NCBI RefSeq assembly: GCF_016917755.1
Contig: NZ_CP070326.1
Span: forward strand, 2,604,001 to 2,668,000
From: Streptomyces noursei
GTDB lineage: Bacteria > Actinomycetota > Actinomycetes > Streptomycetales > Streptomycetaceae
DNA length: 64,000 nt
Direction of reading: 5' to 3'
Part shown: one piece after another, positions 1 to 7,854 of the stretch
How the letters are laid out: the number at the start of each line of letters is the position of its first letter
How positions within the stretch are numbered: the first letter of the stretch is position 1
Translations under genes and position numbers: made by a program
The notes under the pieces: generated by a model
The model's input: the letters and a program-made list of their open reading frames with translations, nothing else
Told to the model about the DNA's origin: nothing
Databases searched by the model: none

Positions 1-690
1 ACCGCCGCCGACCATGCCGGCGATCACGACCATGGACAGCGCGAGCATGATGACCTGGTTGATTCCGGCCATGATCGTGGGCAGCGCCAGCGGCAGCTGC
101 ACCCGCAGGAGGGTGCGCCGCGGGTGGGTGCCGAACGCCTCGGCCGCCTCGACCAGTTCCTCGTCCACCTGCCGGATGCCCAGCTCGGTCATCCGCACCG
201 CGGGCGGCATGGAGAAGACGATGGTGGCGACGATGCCGGGGACGACACCGAGGCCGAAGAAGAGGATGCCGGGGATGAGGTAGACCATCGCCGGCATGGT
301 CTGCATCAGGTCCAGCACGGGGCGCAGCACCCCGCCGACGACCTTGCTGCGGGCCGCCCAGATGCCCAGCGGCACCGCGACCACGACGGTGATCAGGCAG
401 GCCACCAGCACCAGCGAGAGCGACTCGATGGTCGGGTTCCACTGCTGGATGGAGTCGATCAGCGCGAAGCCGAGGAAGGTGAGCACCGCGGCCGGCAGCC
501 CGCGCAGCCACCAGGCGAGCACCGCCAGGATGCCCGCCAGGATCAGCGGTTCGGGGGCCGCGAGGACGGTGTGGATGGCGTTGTAGAGGCCGTTCAGGAC
601 CGTGGTGATCAGGTTGAACAGCCAGTCGAGGTTGTCCCGCAGCCAGTTGACGGCGTCGTTGGCCCAGCTGCCTATCTGGATCCTAGGCAT
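1..690 (-). CDS. Glycine betaine/proline-type ABC transporter permease (partial)
   Basis: This is an inner-membrane permease of an osmoprotectant (ProW/OpuAB-type) importer. The 230 codons visible start at ATG 690 and run off the left edge, so the C-terminus is missing. After an amphipathic N-terminus containing NDAVNWLRDNLDWLF come several hydrophobic segments and the binding-protein-dependent transport signature region around EAAEAFGTHPRRTLLRVQLP (about residues 190-210), where the ATPase docks. The start overlaps the end of the upstream ATPase gene by 8 bases, so the two are translationally coupled. The substrate-binding gene is presumably beyond the edge. The family is clear. The exact substrate (betaine, proline, choline) is inferred from the partner ATPase. 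Confidence 0.9.
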   Translation of the reverse strand, partial: MPRIQIGSWANDAVNWLRDNLDWLFNLITTVLNGLYNAIHTVLAAPEPLILAGILAVLAWWLRGLPAAVLTFLGFALIDSIQQWNPTIESLSLVLVACLITVVVAVPLGIWAARSKVVGGVLRPVLDLMQTMPAMVYLIPGILFFGLGVVPGIVATIVFSMPPAVRMTELGIRQVDEELVEAAEAFGTHPRRTLLRVQLPLALPTIMAGINQVIMLALSMVVIAGMVGGG

Positions 691-1885
691 CGGCGGCCAC
701 CGTCCCCTCGGTCCCGGTCTCGGTCCCGGTCTTGGCGGAGGACCCGGACTGGGTCGGCACAGCAGGGGGCGCGGCTCCAGCCGCTCCAGTGGAGCCGGTG
801 CTTGCACCGGGTGCCGGTCGGCCCGGCTCGCCGAGGACGGCGAGCAGCCGCTCGGCGGTGACCGCGCCGGCCAGTTCGCCGCGCTCGTCGGTGACCGCGA
901 CCGGTACGTCGCTGGCCGAACAGGCGCTGAACAGCTCCACGAGCGGGGTCTCGGTGCCGACGGTGGCGGGCGCGGCGGCCCGGAACTCGGCGGCGGTGCC
1001 GAGCTTCGTCCCGTCCGGGCAGGTCATGCCGAGGACGGTGCCGACCTCCGCCATGACCGCACCGGCGGTCAGCACCCGACTGCGGTCCACGTCCTGGATG
1101 AAGGAGGCGACATAGTCGTTGGCGGGCCGGACGAGGATGTCCTCGGCGCTGCCGGTCTGGACGATCCGGCCGTCGCGCATGACCGCGATCCGGTCGCCGA
1201 GCCGCATCGCCTCGTTGAGGTCGTGGGTGATGAAGACGATGGTCTTCTTCAGTGTCTTCTGGAGCTCCAGGAGCTGGTCCTGCATGTCGCGGCGGATCAG
1301 CGGGTCGAGCGCGCTGAAGGACTCGTCCATCAGCAGCAGGTCGGCGTCGGTGGCCAGCGCGCGGGCCAGGCCGACCCGCTGCTGCATACCGCCGGAGAGC
1401 TCGTCCGGCCAGGACTTCTCCCAGCCCTTGAGTCCGGCCAGCTCCAGCGCCTGGGTCGCGCGCCGCTCCCGCTCGGCGCGCGCCACGCCCTGGACCTCCA
1501 GACCGTAGGCGGCGTTCTCCAGCACGCTGCGGTGCGGGAAGAGCGCGAAGTGCTGGAAGACCATGGAGATCTTCCGGGAGCGGACGGTGCGCAGCTCCTT
1601 GTCGCTGAGCGAGGTGAGGTCCTGGCCGTCGAAGCGGACGGTGCCCGAGGTCGGTTCCAGCAGCCCGTTCAGCATGCGCAGCAGCGTGGACTTGCCGGAT
1701 CCGGACAGACCCATGACGACGAAGATCTGGCCCTCGTCCACCTCGATGGAGGCGTCGATCACCGCGGCGGTGGTGCCTTCGGCCCGCAACTCGTCCCGGC
1801 CGGCGCCGGCCTGGAGTTTGCGGACCGCGTCCTCGGGTCGTCTGCCGAACACCTTGTACAGGTGCTCGGCTTGCAGCCTGGACAC
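683..1885 (-). CDS. Glycine betaine/proline-type ABC transporter ATP-binding protein
   Basis: This is the cytoplasmic ATPase of the osmoprotectant importer (ProV/OpuAA family), 400 aa. The N-terminus VYKVFG-like box (LYKVFGRRPEDA) is typical of ProV. Walker A is GLSGSGKST (about residue 59), the signature is LSGGMQQRVGLARA, and Walker B is LLMDESFSALDP. The C-terminal third resembles the CBS-like regulatory region of ProV but is divergent, and ends in a low-complexity Ala/Gly/Thr tail of about 45 residues. The start is GTG 1885, with an AGAGAGG ribosome site a few bases upstream. ATG of the permease lies inside its 3' end. An inverted repeat at 1911-1957 sits just upstream and could be regulatory. 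Confidence 0.93.
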   Translation of the reverse strand: MSRLQAEHLYKVFGRRPEDAVRKLQAGAGRDELRAEGTTAAVIDASIEVDEGQIFVVMGLSGSGKSTLLRMLNGLLEPTSGTVRFDGQDLTSLSDKELRTVRSRKISMVFQHFALFPHRSVLENAAYGLEVQGVARAERERRATQALELAGLKGWEKSWPDELSGGMQQRVGLARALATDADLLLMDESFSALDPLIRRDMQDQLLELQKTLKKTIVFITHDLNEAMRLGDRIAVMRDGRIVQTGSAEDILVRPANDYVASFIQDVDRSRVLTAGAVMAEVGTVLGMTCPDGTKLGTAAEFRAAAPATVGTETPLVELFSACSASDVPVAVTDERGELAGAVTAERLLAVLGEPGRPAPGASTGSTGAAGAAPPAVPTQSGSSAKTGTETGTEGTVAADA

Positions 1886-1910
1886 ATATACCTCTCTTGT
1901 CGCACGAGAA

Positions 1911-1957
1911 ACGACCTGCCACCCCCGCAGGGTCCGTCCGATGGGTCGGCAGGTCGT
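1911..1957. promoter_or_regulatory. 10-bp inverted repeat upstream of the betaine ABC operon
   Basis: ACGACCTGCC at 1911-1920 is perfectly repeated in inverted orientation at 1948-1957. A smaller CCTGC/GCAGG stem lies at 1915-1931 and uses part of the left arm, so two alternative folds are possible. It lies about 25 bases upstream of the GTG start of the ATPase, between its ribosome site and the divergent exonuclease gene. It could be an operator or a 5'-UTR hairpin for the osmoprotectant operon. The function is inferred only from position. Confidence 0.45.
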
Positions 1958-2106
1958 GGTGCGGGACGAGTTCCGCTCGTCTTCACCGGCGGTGTGGGAA
2001 AAGTTCGGCCGGGCCCGCTCCGGCTGCGCGCCTGCCCGGCTTTGTAGGGCTCAAACACATCGGTGATTCAGCTCACAACGCAGGCACGTTTGGGGCATAC
2101 GGCATC

Positions 2107-3045
2107 ATGCGGGGTGTGACTCGACGCCTGATGCTCCTCGACACCGCCTCCTTGTACTTCCGCGCCTATTTCGGGGTACCGGAATCGGTCAAAGCCCCGG
2201 ACGGCACCCCGGTGAACGCGGTGCGCGGACTGCTGGACTTCATCGCCCGGCTCGTCCAGGACCACCACCCCGACGACCTGGTCGCCTGCATGGACTTCGA
2301 CTGGCGCCCCCAGTGGCGGGTCGATCTGATCCCCTCCTACAAGGCGCACCGGGTCGCCGAGGAGGCCCCCGCGGGCTCGGCCGCGCCCGACACGGAAGAG
2401 ATCCCGGACACCCTCTCCCCGCAGGTCCCGGTGATCGAGGAGGTGCTCGACGCGCTGGGCATCGCCCGGATCGGCGCCGCGGGCTACGAGGCCGACGACG
2501 TCATCGGCACCCTGACCGCGCGGGCGAAGGGCCCGGTCGACATCGTCACCGGCGACCGCGACCTCTTCCAGCTCGTCGACGACGCCCGCGGCATCCGCGT
2601 CCTGTACCCCCTCAAGGGCGTCGGCACCCTCCAACTCACCGACGGGGCGCTGCTGCACGAGAAGTACGGCGTGGACGGCCCCGGCTACGCGGACCTGGCG
2701 CTGCTGCGCGGCGACCCCAGCGACGGCCTGCCGGGCGTCCCGGGCGTGGGCGAGAAGACCGCCGCCAAGCTGCTGGACGCCTACGGCGACCTGGCCGGGA
2801 TCATCGCCGCCGCCGAGGACCCGTCCTCCAAGATCACCCCGGCGCAGCGCAAGCGGCTCACCGAGGCGCGCCCCTATCTGGCGGTGGCCCCGAAGGTGGT
2901 CAAGGTGGCCACCGACGTCCCGGTGCCGGACGTCGACCACGCGCTGCCGGACGAGCCGGCCGACCCGGAGCGTCTGGAGGCGCTGGCCGCACAGTGGGGC
3001 CTGGGTGGCGCATTGCAGCGGTTGTTGGTCACACTGCGACGGTGA
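2107..3045 (+). CDS. 5'-3' exonuclease (PolI-type N-terminal domain, stand-alone)
   Basis: This 312-aa protein has the 5'-3' exonuclease/flap-endonuclease fold without a polymerase domain. Metal-binding and helical-arch motifs are visible: LLDTASLYFRAYFG near the start, CMDFDWRPQWR, YEADDVIGTL, DIVTGDRDLFQLV, then the helix-hairpin-helix segment LPGVPGVGEKTAAKLL (about residue 215). It probably processes flaps or RNA primers in DNA repair and replication. I chose ATG 2107 because a GGGG tract lies about 10 bases upstream; GTG 2116 is possible. It is divergent from the betaine ABC genes and followed by an iron box that belongs to the next gene. Confidence 0.93.
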   Translation: MRGVTRRLMLLDTASLYFRAYFGVPESVKAPDGTPVNAVRGLLDFIARLVQDHHPDDLVACMDFDWRPQWRVDLIPSYKAHRVAEEAPAGSAAPDTEEIPDTLSPQVPVIEEVLDALGIARIGAAGYEADDVIGTLTARAKGPVDIVTGDRDLFQLVDDARGIRVLYPLKGVGTLQLTDGALLHEKYGVDGPGYADLALLRGDPSDGLPGVPGVGEKTAAKLLDAYGDLAGIIAAAEDPSSKITPAQRKRLTEARPYLAVAPKVVKVATDVPVPDVDHALPDEPADPERLEALAAQWGLGGALQRLLVTLRR

Positions 3046-3049
3046 CCTG

Positions 3050-3068
3050 TTAGGTTAGGTAAACCTAA
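3050..3068 (+). promoter_or_regulatory. Iron box (DmdR/IdeR operator)
   Basis: TTAGGTTAGGTAAACCTAA matches the 19-bp actinobacterial iron-box consensus TTAGGTTAGGCTAACCTAA at 17 of 19 positions. It sits between the exonuclease stop and the GTG start of the siderophore-interacting protein. In streptomycetes such boxes bind the DtxR-family repressors DmdR1/IdeR with Fe2+, so the downstream gene should be induced by iron starvation. Confidence 0.92.
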
Positions 3069-3123
3069 CCGGCGGTGCCGCCCGCGAGCGCGCCCGCCCT
3101 CGACCGCGTCAGGGGAGACCACC

Positions 3124-3975
3124 GTGGCAGCAGAGCGACCGGCCCGCAGCACGCCCACACTGCACCGCGCCCGGGTGCGGCGCACCGAGCAGCTCACCCC
3201 GCACATGATGCGGGTCGTCCTGGGCGGCGAGGGACTGGCCGCGTTCGACGCGGGCACCTACACCGACCACTACGTCAAGCTGGTCTTCCCGCTGCCGCAC
3301 ATCAGCTACCCCGAGCCCTTCGACATGGGCCGCATCCGGGCCGAGCTGCCGCGCGACCAGTGGCCCCGGACGCGCACGTACACCGTGCGCGCCTGGGACC
3401 CGGCGGCGCGCGAGCTGACCGTGGACTTCGTCGTCCACGGCGACACGGGGCTGGCCGGGCCGTGGGCGCTGGCCGCGCGGCCGGGCGACGAGATCGCCTT
3501 CCTCGGCCCCGGCGGCGCCTACGCCCCGGACGCCACCGCCGACTGGCATCTGCTGGCCGGCGACGAGAGTGCCCTGCCGGCCATCGCCGCCGCACTGGCC
3601 GGGATGCCGGCGGACGCGGTGGGGCACGCCTTCGTCGAGGTCGCCGACGCCGAGGAGCGGCAGGAGCTGACCGCGCCGCCCGGCGTGACGGTCAACTGGC
3701 TGTTCCGCGGCGCCGCCCCGGTCGGCCGCGAACTGGTCGCCGCCGTACGGGCGTTGGAGTTCCCCCAGGGCCGGGTCCAGGCGTTCGTGCACGGCGAGGC
3801 GGGCTGCGTGAAGGAGCTGCGCAAGCTGCTCCGCGTCGAGCACGCCGTCCCCCGCGAGGCGCTGTCGATCTCCGGCTACTGGCGCACCGGCCACGACGAG
3901 GACGGCTGGCAGGCCGGCAAGCGCGCCTGGAACGACCAGGTGGAGGCGGAGCAGGAGCCCGTGGCGGCGGCCTGA
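3124..3975 (+). CDS. Siderophore-interacting protein (ViuB/SIP family flavoreductase)
   Basis: This 283-aa cytoplasmic ferric-siderophore reductase releases iron from imported siderophores. The N-terminal FAD-binding barrel has LTPHMMRVVLGG and the flavin motif RTYTVRAWDP (about residue 80-90). The C-terminal NAD(P)H/SIP domain has DWHLLAGDESALPAIAAAL and the conserved end region ISGYWRTGHDEDGW. The start is GTG 3124 preceded by AGGGGAG. The iron box 56 bases upstream shows iron repression directly. No siderophore uptake or biosynthesis genes lie beside it, so it probably serves siderophore systems encoded elsewhere. Confidence 0.95.
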   Translation: MAAERPARSTPTLHRARVRRTEQLTPHMMRVVLGGEGLAAFDAGTYTDHYVKLVFPLPHISYPEPFDMGRIRAELPRDQWPRTRTYTVRAWDPAARELTVDFVVHGDTGLAGPWALAARPGDEIAFLGPGGAYAPDATADWHLLAGDESALPAIAAALAGMPADAVGHAFVEVADAEERQELTAPPGVTVNWLFRGAAPVGRELVAAVRALEFPQGRVQAFVHGEAGCVKELRKLLRVEHAVPREALSISGYWRTGHDEDGWQAGKRAWNDQVEAEQEPVAAA

Positions 3976-4003
3976 CGCTCCATCACGCCGAGGGCGGCAC
4001 GAC

Positions 4004-4699
4004 TCAGGACGGGTCGGCGCCGCCCTTCTCCATACCCTCGTCCGCGCCGCCCCCCGCCACCGGCCGGCCCTCCCCGTACCCCTCGTACCGCCGCGCCGAG
4101 CGGTCGACGTGCGCCAGCCGCCGCAGCGCGGTGAGCACCGCGTCCCCGAGGACGGTCCCCACCACCACGCTCTCCACCAGTTCCTCCACGTCCGCGTGGC
4201 GCCCCACGTACGCCAGGTCGGCGTCGGCGATCTGCTCGCAGGCGTCGGCGTAGTCGTCGAGCACCTCCACGAACGCGCCCTGCCCGAGGTCCTGGAAGGC
4301 GGCCAGCGCGACCGCCATGGCCTCGGCGGCCGGGTGGCCCTCCTCGGCCAGCCAGCCGCGCCGACGGATCAGCTCCGCGACCGTCCGGCGGGCCTGCGGC
4401 AGCCCTTCCGGGCGGCCGGGCGGCACCGGGGTGATCGCGTCGTGCGCCGCCCCGAGCACCTTGTGCACCGCCCCACCTGGTGCGTCCACGGCGGCCAGCA
4501 CCTCGCGCACCGCCGCGACCGAGAGACCACCGACGTCGATCAGCCCGCGGATCAGCCGCAGCCGGCGGACGTGACTCTCGTCGTAGCTGGCCTGGTTGGG
4601 GCTGGTGAGCCGGCCCGCGGGCAGGAGCCCCTCGCGGACGTAGAACTTGATCGTCGGGACCGCCACGCCCGTCTCGCGACCCAACTCACCGATGCGCAT
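4004..4699 (-). CDS. MerR-family transcriptional regulator
   Basis: This 231-aa regulator has a MerR-type winged-helix N-terminus. MRIGELGRETGVAVPTIKFY opens the domain, followed by a REGLLPAGR wing and a long helix with the LIRGLIDVGGLS element. The C-terminal 130 residues are a helical effector or dimer region that I do not recognise. It lacks an obvious metal-binding cysteine set, so it is probably not a metal sensor. The start is ATG 4699 with GGAGAGGG just upstream; the longer in-frame extension has no ribosome site. It is divergent from a two-gene membrane-protein operon, and the 180-bp spacer contains several short palindromes. It probably controls those genes and itself. Confidence 0.9.
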   Translation of the reverse strand: MRIGELGRETGVAVPTIKFYVREGLLPAGRLTSPNQASYDESHVRRLRLIRGLIDVGGLSVAAVREVLAAVDAPGGAVHKVLGAAHDAITPVPPGRPEGLPQARRTVAELIRRRGWLAEEGHPAAEAMAVALAAFQDLGQGAFVEVLDDYADACEQIADADLAYVGRHADVEELVESVVVGTVLGDAVLTALRRLAHVDRSARRYEGYGEGRPVAGGGADEGMEKGGADPS

Positions 4700-4802
4700 C
4701 CGATGCCCTCTCCGTCCCGGACCCCGGTCCCGGGATCCGCGTGTTCCGCAATGTCCGGGCGCCCCACCACCACCCGGCCTTGCCAACCGGCCTCCCATCA
4801 TA

Positions 4803-4847
4803 GATAGTCGCGCTATCAGATAGCGGAGAGCACCACTATCCGTAGTG
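4803..4847. promoter_or_regulatory. Cluster of palindromes between MerR gene and membrane operon
   Basis: GATAG-TCGCG-CTATC (4803-4817) is a perfect interrupted palindrome. CACTA-TCCG-TAGTG (4834-4847) is a second one. Further GATAG and CTATC half-elements lie between and after them. MerR-family proteins usually bind such dyads in a promoter spacer, so this is the likely operator for the divergent promoters. Which dyad is bound cannot be decided from sequence. Confidence 0.55.
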
Positions 4848-4883
4848 CAACTATCCACTGTTCTTCCAGGGGGTTCCGTGCGC

Positions 4884-5870
4884 ATGTCCAGATACCGTTC
4901 GCTGCTCGGCTTCTCATGGGCGATGGCCGCACTGGCCGTGATCGCGGCGGTCGGGATGATCGTCGACGACCGGGTGTTGGTCGGCGCGCCGATCTGGTTC
5001 AAACCGCTGAAGTTCGCGGTGTCGTTCGCCGCCTACGGGCTGACGCTGGCCTGGATGCTGTCCCGCCACCCCGCCCCGGGCCGGGCCGGCACCTGGGCCG
5101 CGCACACCGTCGTGGTCGCCGGCCTGATCGAGATGGCGATCATCGTCGGCCAGACGCTGCGCGGCCGGCGCAGCCACTTCAATATCGAAACCCCGCTGGA
5201 CCGGGGCCTGCTCCTGGTCATGGGCGGCACCATCGTCGCCCTGTGGACCGCCACCCTGGTCCTCGCGGTGCTGCTGTTCCGGGCCCGGCTGGGCGACCGC
5301 GCCACGACCTGGGCGATCCGGCTCGGCGCACTGATCGCCCTGGCCGGACTGCTGCTCGGCGGGCTGATGGTGATGCCCACCCCCGAGCAGCAGGCCCAGC
5401 AGGCCGCGGGCCTCGCGCCCACCCTCATCGGCGCGCACAGCGTCGGCGTCCCCGACGGCGGCCCGGCCATGCCGCTGACCGGCTGGAACACCACCGGCGG
5501 CGATCTGCGCATCCCGCACTTCGTCGGCATGCACGCCCTCCAGACCCTGCCGCTCTTCCTCTACGCGATCGAGGCGCTGGCCCGCCGCAGCGCCCGACTG
5601 CGCGACGAGCGGGTCCGGCTGCGGCTGGTGCTCACCGCGGCCGGTTTCCTCACCGGGCTGCTCGCGCTGGTGACCTGGCAGGCACTGCGCGGCCAGGCCC
5701 TGATCCACCCCGACGCGGTCACCCTCAGCGCGCTGACCGCCCTCGCCGTCGCCACCACGGCCGGCGGCTGCGCGGCGCTCCACCCCTCCCCCGCCGCCGA
5801 TGCCGCCACCAGCACCGACACCGACACCGACACCGAACAGACCTGCCGCCCAACGGAGTTGACCCGATGA
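4884..5870 (+). CDS. Polytopic membrane protein of unknown function
   Basis: This is a 328-aa integral membrane protein with about seven or eight hydrophobic segments, for example SWAMAALAVIAAVGMIV, LTLAWMLSRH, LVLAVLLF and IALAGLLLGGLMVM. An internal loop has GWNTTGGDLRIPHFVGMHA with conserved-looking His residues next to a membrane segment. It ends in a Thr/Asp repeat tail (TDTDTDT). ATG 4884 is 10 bases after AGGGGG; GTG 4878 in frame is also possible. Its stop overlaps the next start as ATGA, so the two are one operon, probably under the divergent MerR regulator. I do not recognise a function. Confidence 0.85.
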   Translation: MSRYRSLLGFSWAMAALAVIAAVGMIVDDRVLVGAPIWFKPLKFAVSFAAYGLTLAWMLSRHPAPGRAGTWAAHTVVVAGLIEMAIIVGQTLRGRRSHFNIETPLDRGLLLVMGGTIVALWTATLVLAVLLFRARLGDRATTWAIRLGALIALAGLLLGGLMVMPTPEQQAQQAAGLAPTLIGAHSVGVPDGGPAMPLTGWNTTGGDLRIPHFVGMHALQTLPLFLYAIEALARRSARLRDERVRLRLVLTAAGFLTGLLALVTWQALRGQALIHPDAVTLSALTALAVATTAGGCAALHPSPAADAATSTDTDTDTEQTCRPTELTR

Positions 5871-6319
5871 CGGACCGCACCCTCTTCAGTCTCGCGTTCG
5901 TCCTCGCGGCCCCGTTCTGGGCCCTGCTGATCCTCGCACCCGGCCGCCGCTGGACCGACCGGATCGCCGCCTCACCGCTGCCGATGGTGCCGGTCATCGG
6001 CGTCTACCTCGCCCTGGCCATACCGGTCTTCCCGCAGCTGTGGGCCGCGGTGAGCCGCCCGGACCTGGCCGGCTTCCAGCAGCTGCTGGCCCTCGGCGGC
6101 GGCGCCGGGGCGATCTGGGCGCAGCTGATCGCCTGGGACCTCTTCCTCGGCCAGTGGATGTACCGCGAGGCGCGCACCCTGGGCATCCACCCCTTGGTGA
6201 TGGCTCCGCTCCTGGCCCTGACCATCCTGCTCTCCCCCTTCGGCGTCCTGCTCTTTCTGTGCCTGCGCGGCACGCTCCGGCTACGAGGCCGGCAGCGGCG
6301 ACCAGTGGCGTCGAACTAA
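5867..6319 (+). CDS. ABA4-like (DUF4281-type) membrane protein
   Basis: This 150-aa four-helix membrane protein resembles the ABA4-like/DUF4281 family. It has paired helices, the tract AQLIAWDLFLGQWMYREARTL (positions about 86-106), then HPLVMAPLLALTILLSPFG and a basic C-terminus. In plants, ABA4 affects carotenoid (neoxanthin) formation; the bacterial role is unknown. It begins at ATG 5867, which overlaps the previous stop (ATGA), so the two products are made together and may form a complex. The family assignment is from the pattern of motifs and not from a search. Confidence 0.75.
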   Translation: MTDRTLFSLAFVLAAPFWALLILAPGRRWTDRIAASPLPMVPVIGVYLALAIPVFPQLWAAVSRPDLAGFQQLLALGGGAGAIWAQLIAWDLFLGQWMYREARTLGIHPLVMAPLLALTILLSPFGVLLFLCLRGTLRLRGRQRRPVASN

Positions 6320-6407
6320 CCCCTCCGTCATGCGCGTTGGGGCGAGCAGGCGGTCGAGCGCGCAGAAGCGCCCGACTTCCGACGGCACATGCTTTCCCGA
6401 GCAATGG

Positions 6408-6436
6408 TTGACGGCGCATGGACCTGCCTGTTCCAC
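6408..6436 (+). promoter_or_regulatory. Candidate promoter for a leaderless leader-peptide transcript
   Basis: TTGACG at 6408-6413 is a good -35 hexamer. A 17-base spacer leads to TTCCAC at 6431-6436, a poor -10. The distance from there to the ATG at 6444 is 7 bases, which is the arrangement expected if transcription starts at the A of the start codon. The -10 mismatch keeps confidence low. Confidence 0.3.
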
Positions 6437-6443
6437 TGGCCCC

Positions 6444-6521
6444 ATGCGACCTCAGCAACGGCTGGTCACCCGGGACCACATCGACTTCGGTCGCGTGTGG
6501 TCCGCCTCCTGTTGCCTCTGA
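6444..6521 (+). CDS. Putative cysteine-containing leader peptide
   Basis: A 25-codon ORF fits the actinobacterial 'putative leader peptide' pattern: an Arg-rich start, then RDHIDFGRVWSASCCL at the C-terminus. It has the HID, RV and SA-C hallmarks and two adjacent Cys codons (TGT TGC) just before the stop. Such tiny ORFs precede sulfur-assimilation genes in streptomycetes. Cys-rich leader ORFs in mycobacteria act as cysteine-responsive attenuators. This one lies 127 bases upstream of an alkanesulfonate-monooxygenase-like gene, which agrees with that role. No ribosome site is visible, so leaderless translation is likely. The attenuation mechanism here is inferred. Confidence 0.72.
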   Translation: MRPQQRLVTRDHIDFGRVWSASCCL

Positions 6522-6648
6522 CGTCACGGTGTCGCGCCGGGCGCACCGCCCCGCACACCCGCATGCCGCCCTGCCGGTATTCCCGCGCACCGCGCATGCC
6601 CTCGCATGCCCACCCACGCATGATCGACGAGAAGACGAGGCCGCACCC

Positions 6649-7773
6649 ATGCCTGTCGAGTTCCTCGGCATAGCCGCCACCCACGACGGTTCCGAAGTCA
6701 CCCCGCGCTCCGGCGTCTCCTTCGACAAGGACTACACCCTCGAACTCGCCCGCGCCCACGAGGAGTACGGCTGGGACCGGGTCCTGTTCGCCTACGGCTC
6801 CGGCTCCCCCGACCCCTCCCCGGCCGCCGCCTATGTCGCGGCCCACACCGAGCGGCTCCAGCTCCTGGTGGCGCACCGCCCCAACGTCTCCTACCCGACG
6901 TTCGCCGCCAAGACCTTCGCCACGCTGGACCGGATCAGCGACGGCCGGCTCGCGGTGCACTTCATCACCGGCGGCAACGACCACGAGCAGCGCCGCGAGG
7001 GCGACACCCTCACCAAGGACGAACGCTACGCCCGCACCCGCGAGTACATCCGGATCGTCAAGAAGGTCTGGACGAGCCGGGAGCCCTTCGACCACGAGGG
7101 CGCGCACTACCGCTTCCAGGACTTCGTCTCCGACACCTTCCCCGTCCAGCAGCCGCATCCGCGGGTGTCGTTCGGCGGCTCGTCGCCGGCGGCCTACGCG
7201 GCGGGCGGCGCCGAGGCGGACATCTACTGCCTGTGGGGCGAGCCGCTGGCGCAGACCGCCGAGCAGATCGCGTCGGTCAAGGCGGCCGCCGCCGCGGCCG
7301 GCCGCACCGACGCGCCCAGGATCCAGGTCGCCTTCCGGCCGATCATCGCGCCCACCGAGGAGCTGGCCTGGGAGAAGGCCCACCACACCCTGGCCCGGAT
7401 CAAGGCCCGCAAGGCGGGCGGGGCACTCAGCCGCCGCCATCCGCTGACGAGCCCTCAGAACGCCGGCTCGCAGCGGCTGTTGGCGGTGGCCGCGCAGGGC
7501 GAGCGGCACGACCGGGCGCTGTGGACGCCGACCGCCGCGGAGACCGGCGGCGCCGGCAACTCCACCGCCCTGGTCGGCACGCCGGAGACCGTCGCCCAGG
7601 CCCTGCTGGACTACTACGACCTGGGCGTGACCATCCTCTCCGCGCGCGGCTACGACCTGCTCGACGACGCCATCGACTTCGGACGGCACGTCATCCCGAT
7701 CGTCCGCGAGGAGGTCGCCAAGCGCGACGCCCGGCGCGGCACCGAACGGGCGGCGGAGCGCACGGCGTCCTGA
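6649..7773 (+). CDS. LLM-class flavin monooxygenase, SsuD (alkanesulfonate monooxygenase)-like
   Basis: This 374-aa luciferase-like TIM-barrel enzyme is most like FMNH2-dependent alkanesulfonate monooxygenase (about 380 aa), which frees sulfite from organosulfonates. Matching features are LLVAHRPNVSYPTFAAKT, LDRISDGRLAVHFITGG, SFGGSSPAAYAAG, YCLWGEP and the late GAGNSTALVGTPETVA. The start is ATG 6649; a long upstream in-frame extension overlaps the leader ORF and looks non-coding. The leader peptide supports a sulfur role. No sulfonate ABC transporter or NADPH:FMN reductase is next to it, so the reduced flavin must come from elsewhere. The exact substrate is unknown. Confidence 0.88.
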   Translation: MPVEFLGIAATHDGSEVTPRSGVSFDKDYTLELARAHEEYGWDRVLFAYGSGSPDPSPAAAYVAAHTERLQLLVAHRPNVSYPTFAAKTFATLDRISDGRLAVHFITGGNDHEQRREGDTLTKDERYARTREYIRIVKKVWTSREPFDHEGAHYRFQDFVSDTFPVQQPHPRVSFGGSSPAAYAAGGAEADIYCLWGEPLAQTAEQIASVKAAAAAAGRTDAPRIQVAFRPIIAPTEELAWEKAHHTLARIKARKAGGALSRRHPLTSPQNAGSQRLLAVAAQGERHDRALWTPTAAETGGAGNSTALVGTPETVAQALLDYYDLGVTILSARGYDLLDDAIDFGRHVIPIVREEVAKRDARRGTERAAERTAS

Positions 7774-7799
7774 CCGCTGCCGCCGCGGCACCCACCGCG

Positions 7800-7834
7800 C
7801 CGCGGCGTCGGAACATCCCGCTCCGACGCCGCGG
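7800..7834. terminator. Bidirectional terminator hairpin (SsuD-like / helY)
   Basis: CCGCGGCGTCGGA (7800-7812) and its perfect inverse (7822-7834) form a 13-bp stem with a 9-base loop. It lies between the convergent ends of the monooxygenase gene and the helicase gene. There is no U-tract, as is usual in this GC-rich group. Confidence 0.8.
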
Positions 7835-7854
7835 CCCGGCGGCCGCTCAGCCGC

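Larger units (their letters stand above)
6320..6648 (+). other. Leader region of the SsuD-like gene
   Basis: This 329-bp region between the ABA4-like gene and the monooxygenase is not empty. It holds a TTGACG hexamer at 6408-6413, a 25-codon leader ORF at 6444-6521, and about 125 bases of leader before the monooxygenase start. I see no clear rho-independent hairpin in it. The bases before 6400 show nothing I can assign. Confidence 0.6.

Noticed and set aside
124..861. Long reading frame on the plus strand opposite the ABC permease and ATPase
   Set aside because: It is the antisense of two genes with clear family motifs. It has no domain and no ribosome site. Such frames are common in very GC-rich DNA.
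1886..2106. Possible c-di-AMP or other riboswitch upstream of the osmoprotectant genes
   Set aside because: The spacer is too short and lacks any conserved core I know. Only an inverted repeat is present.
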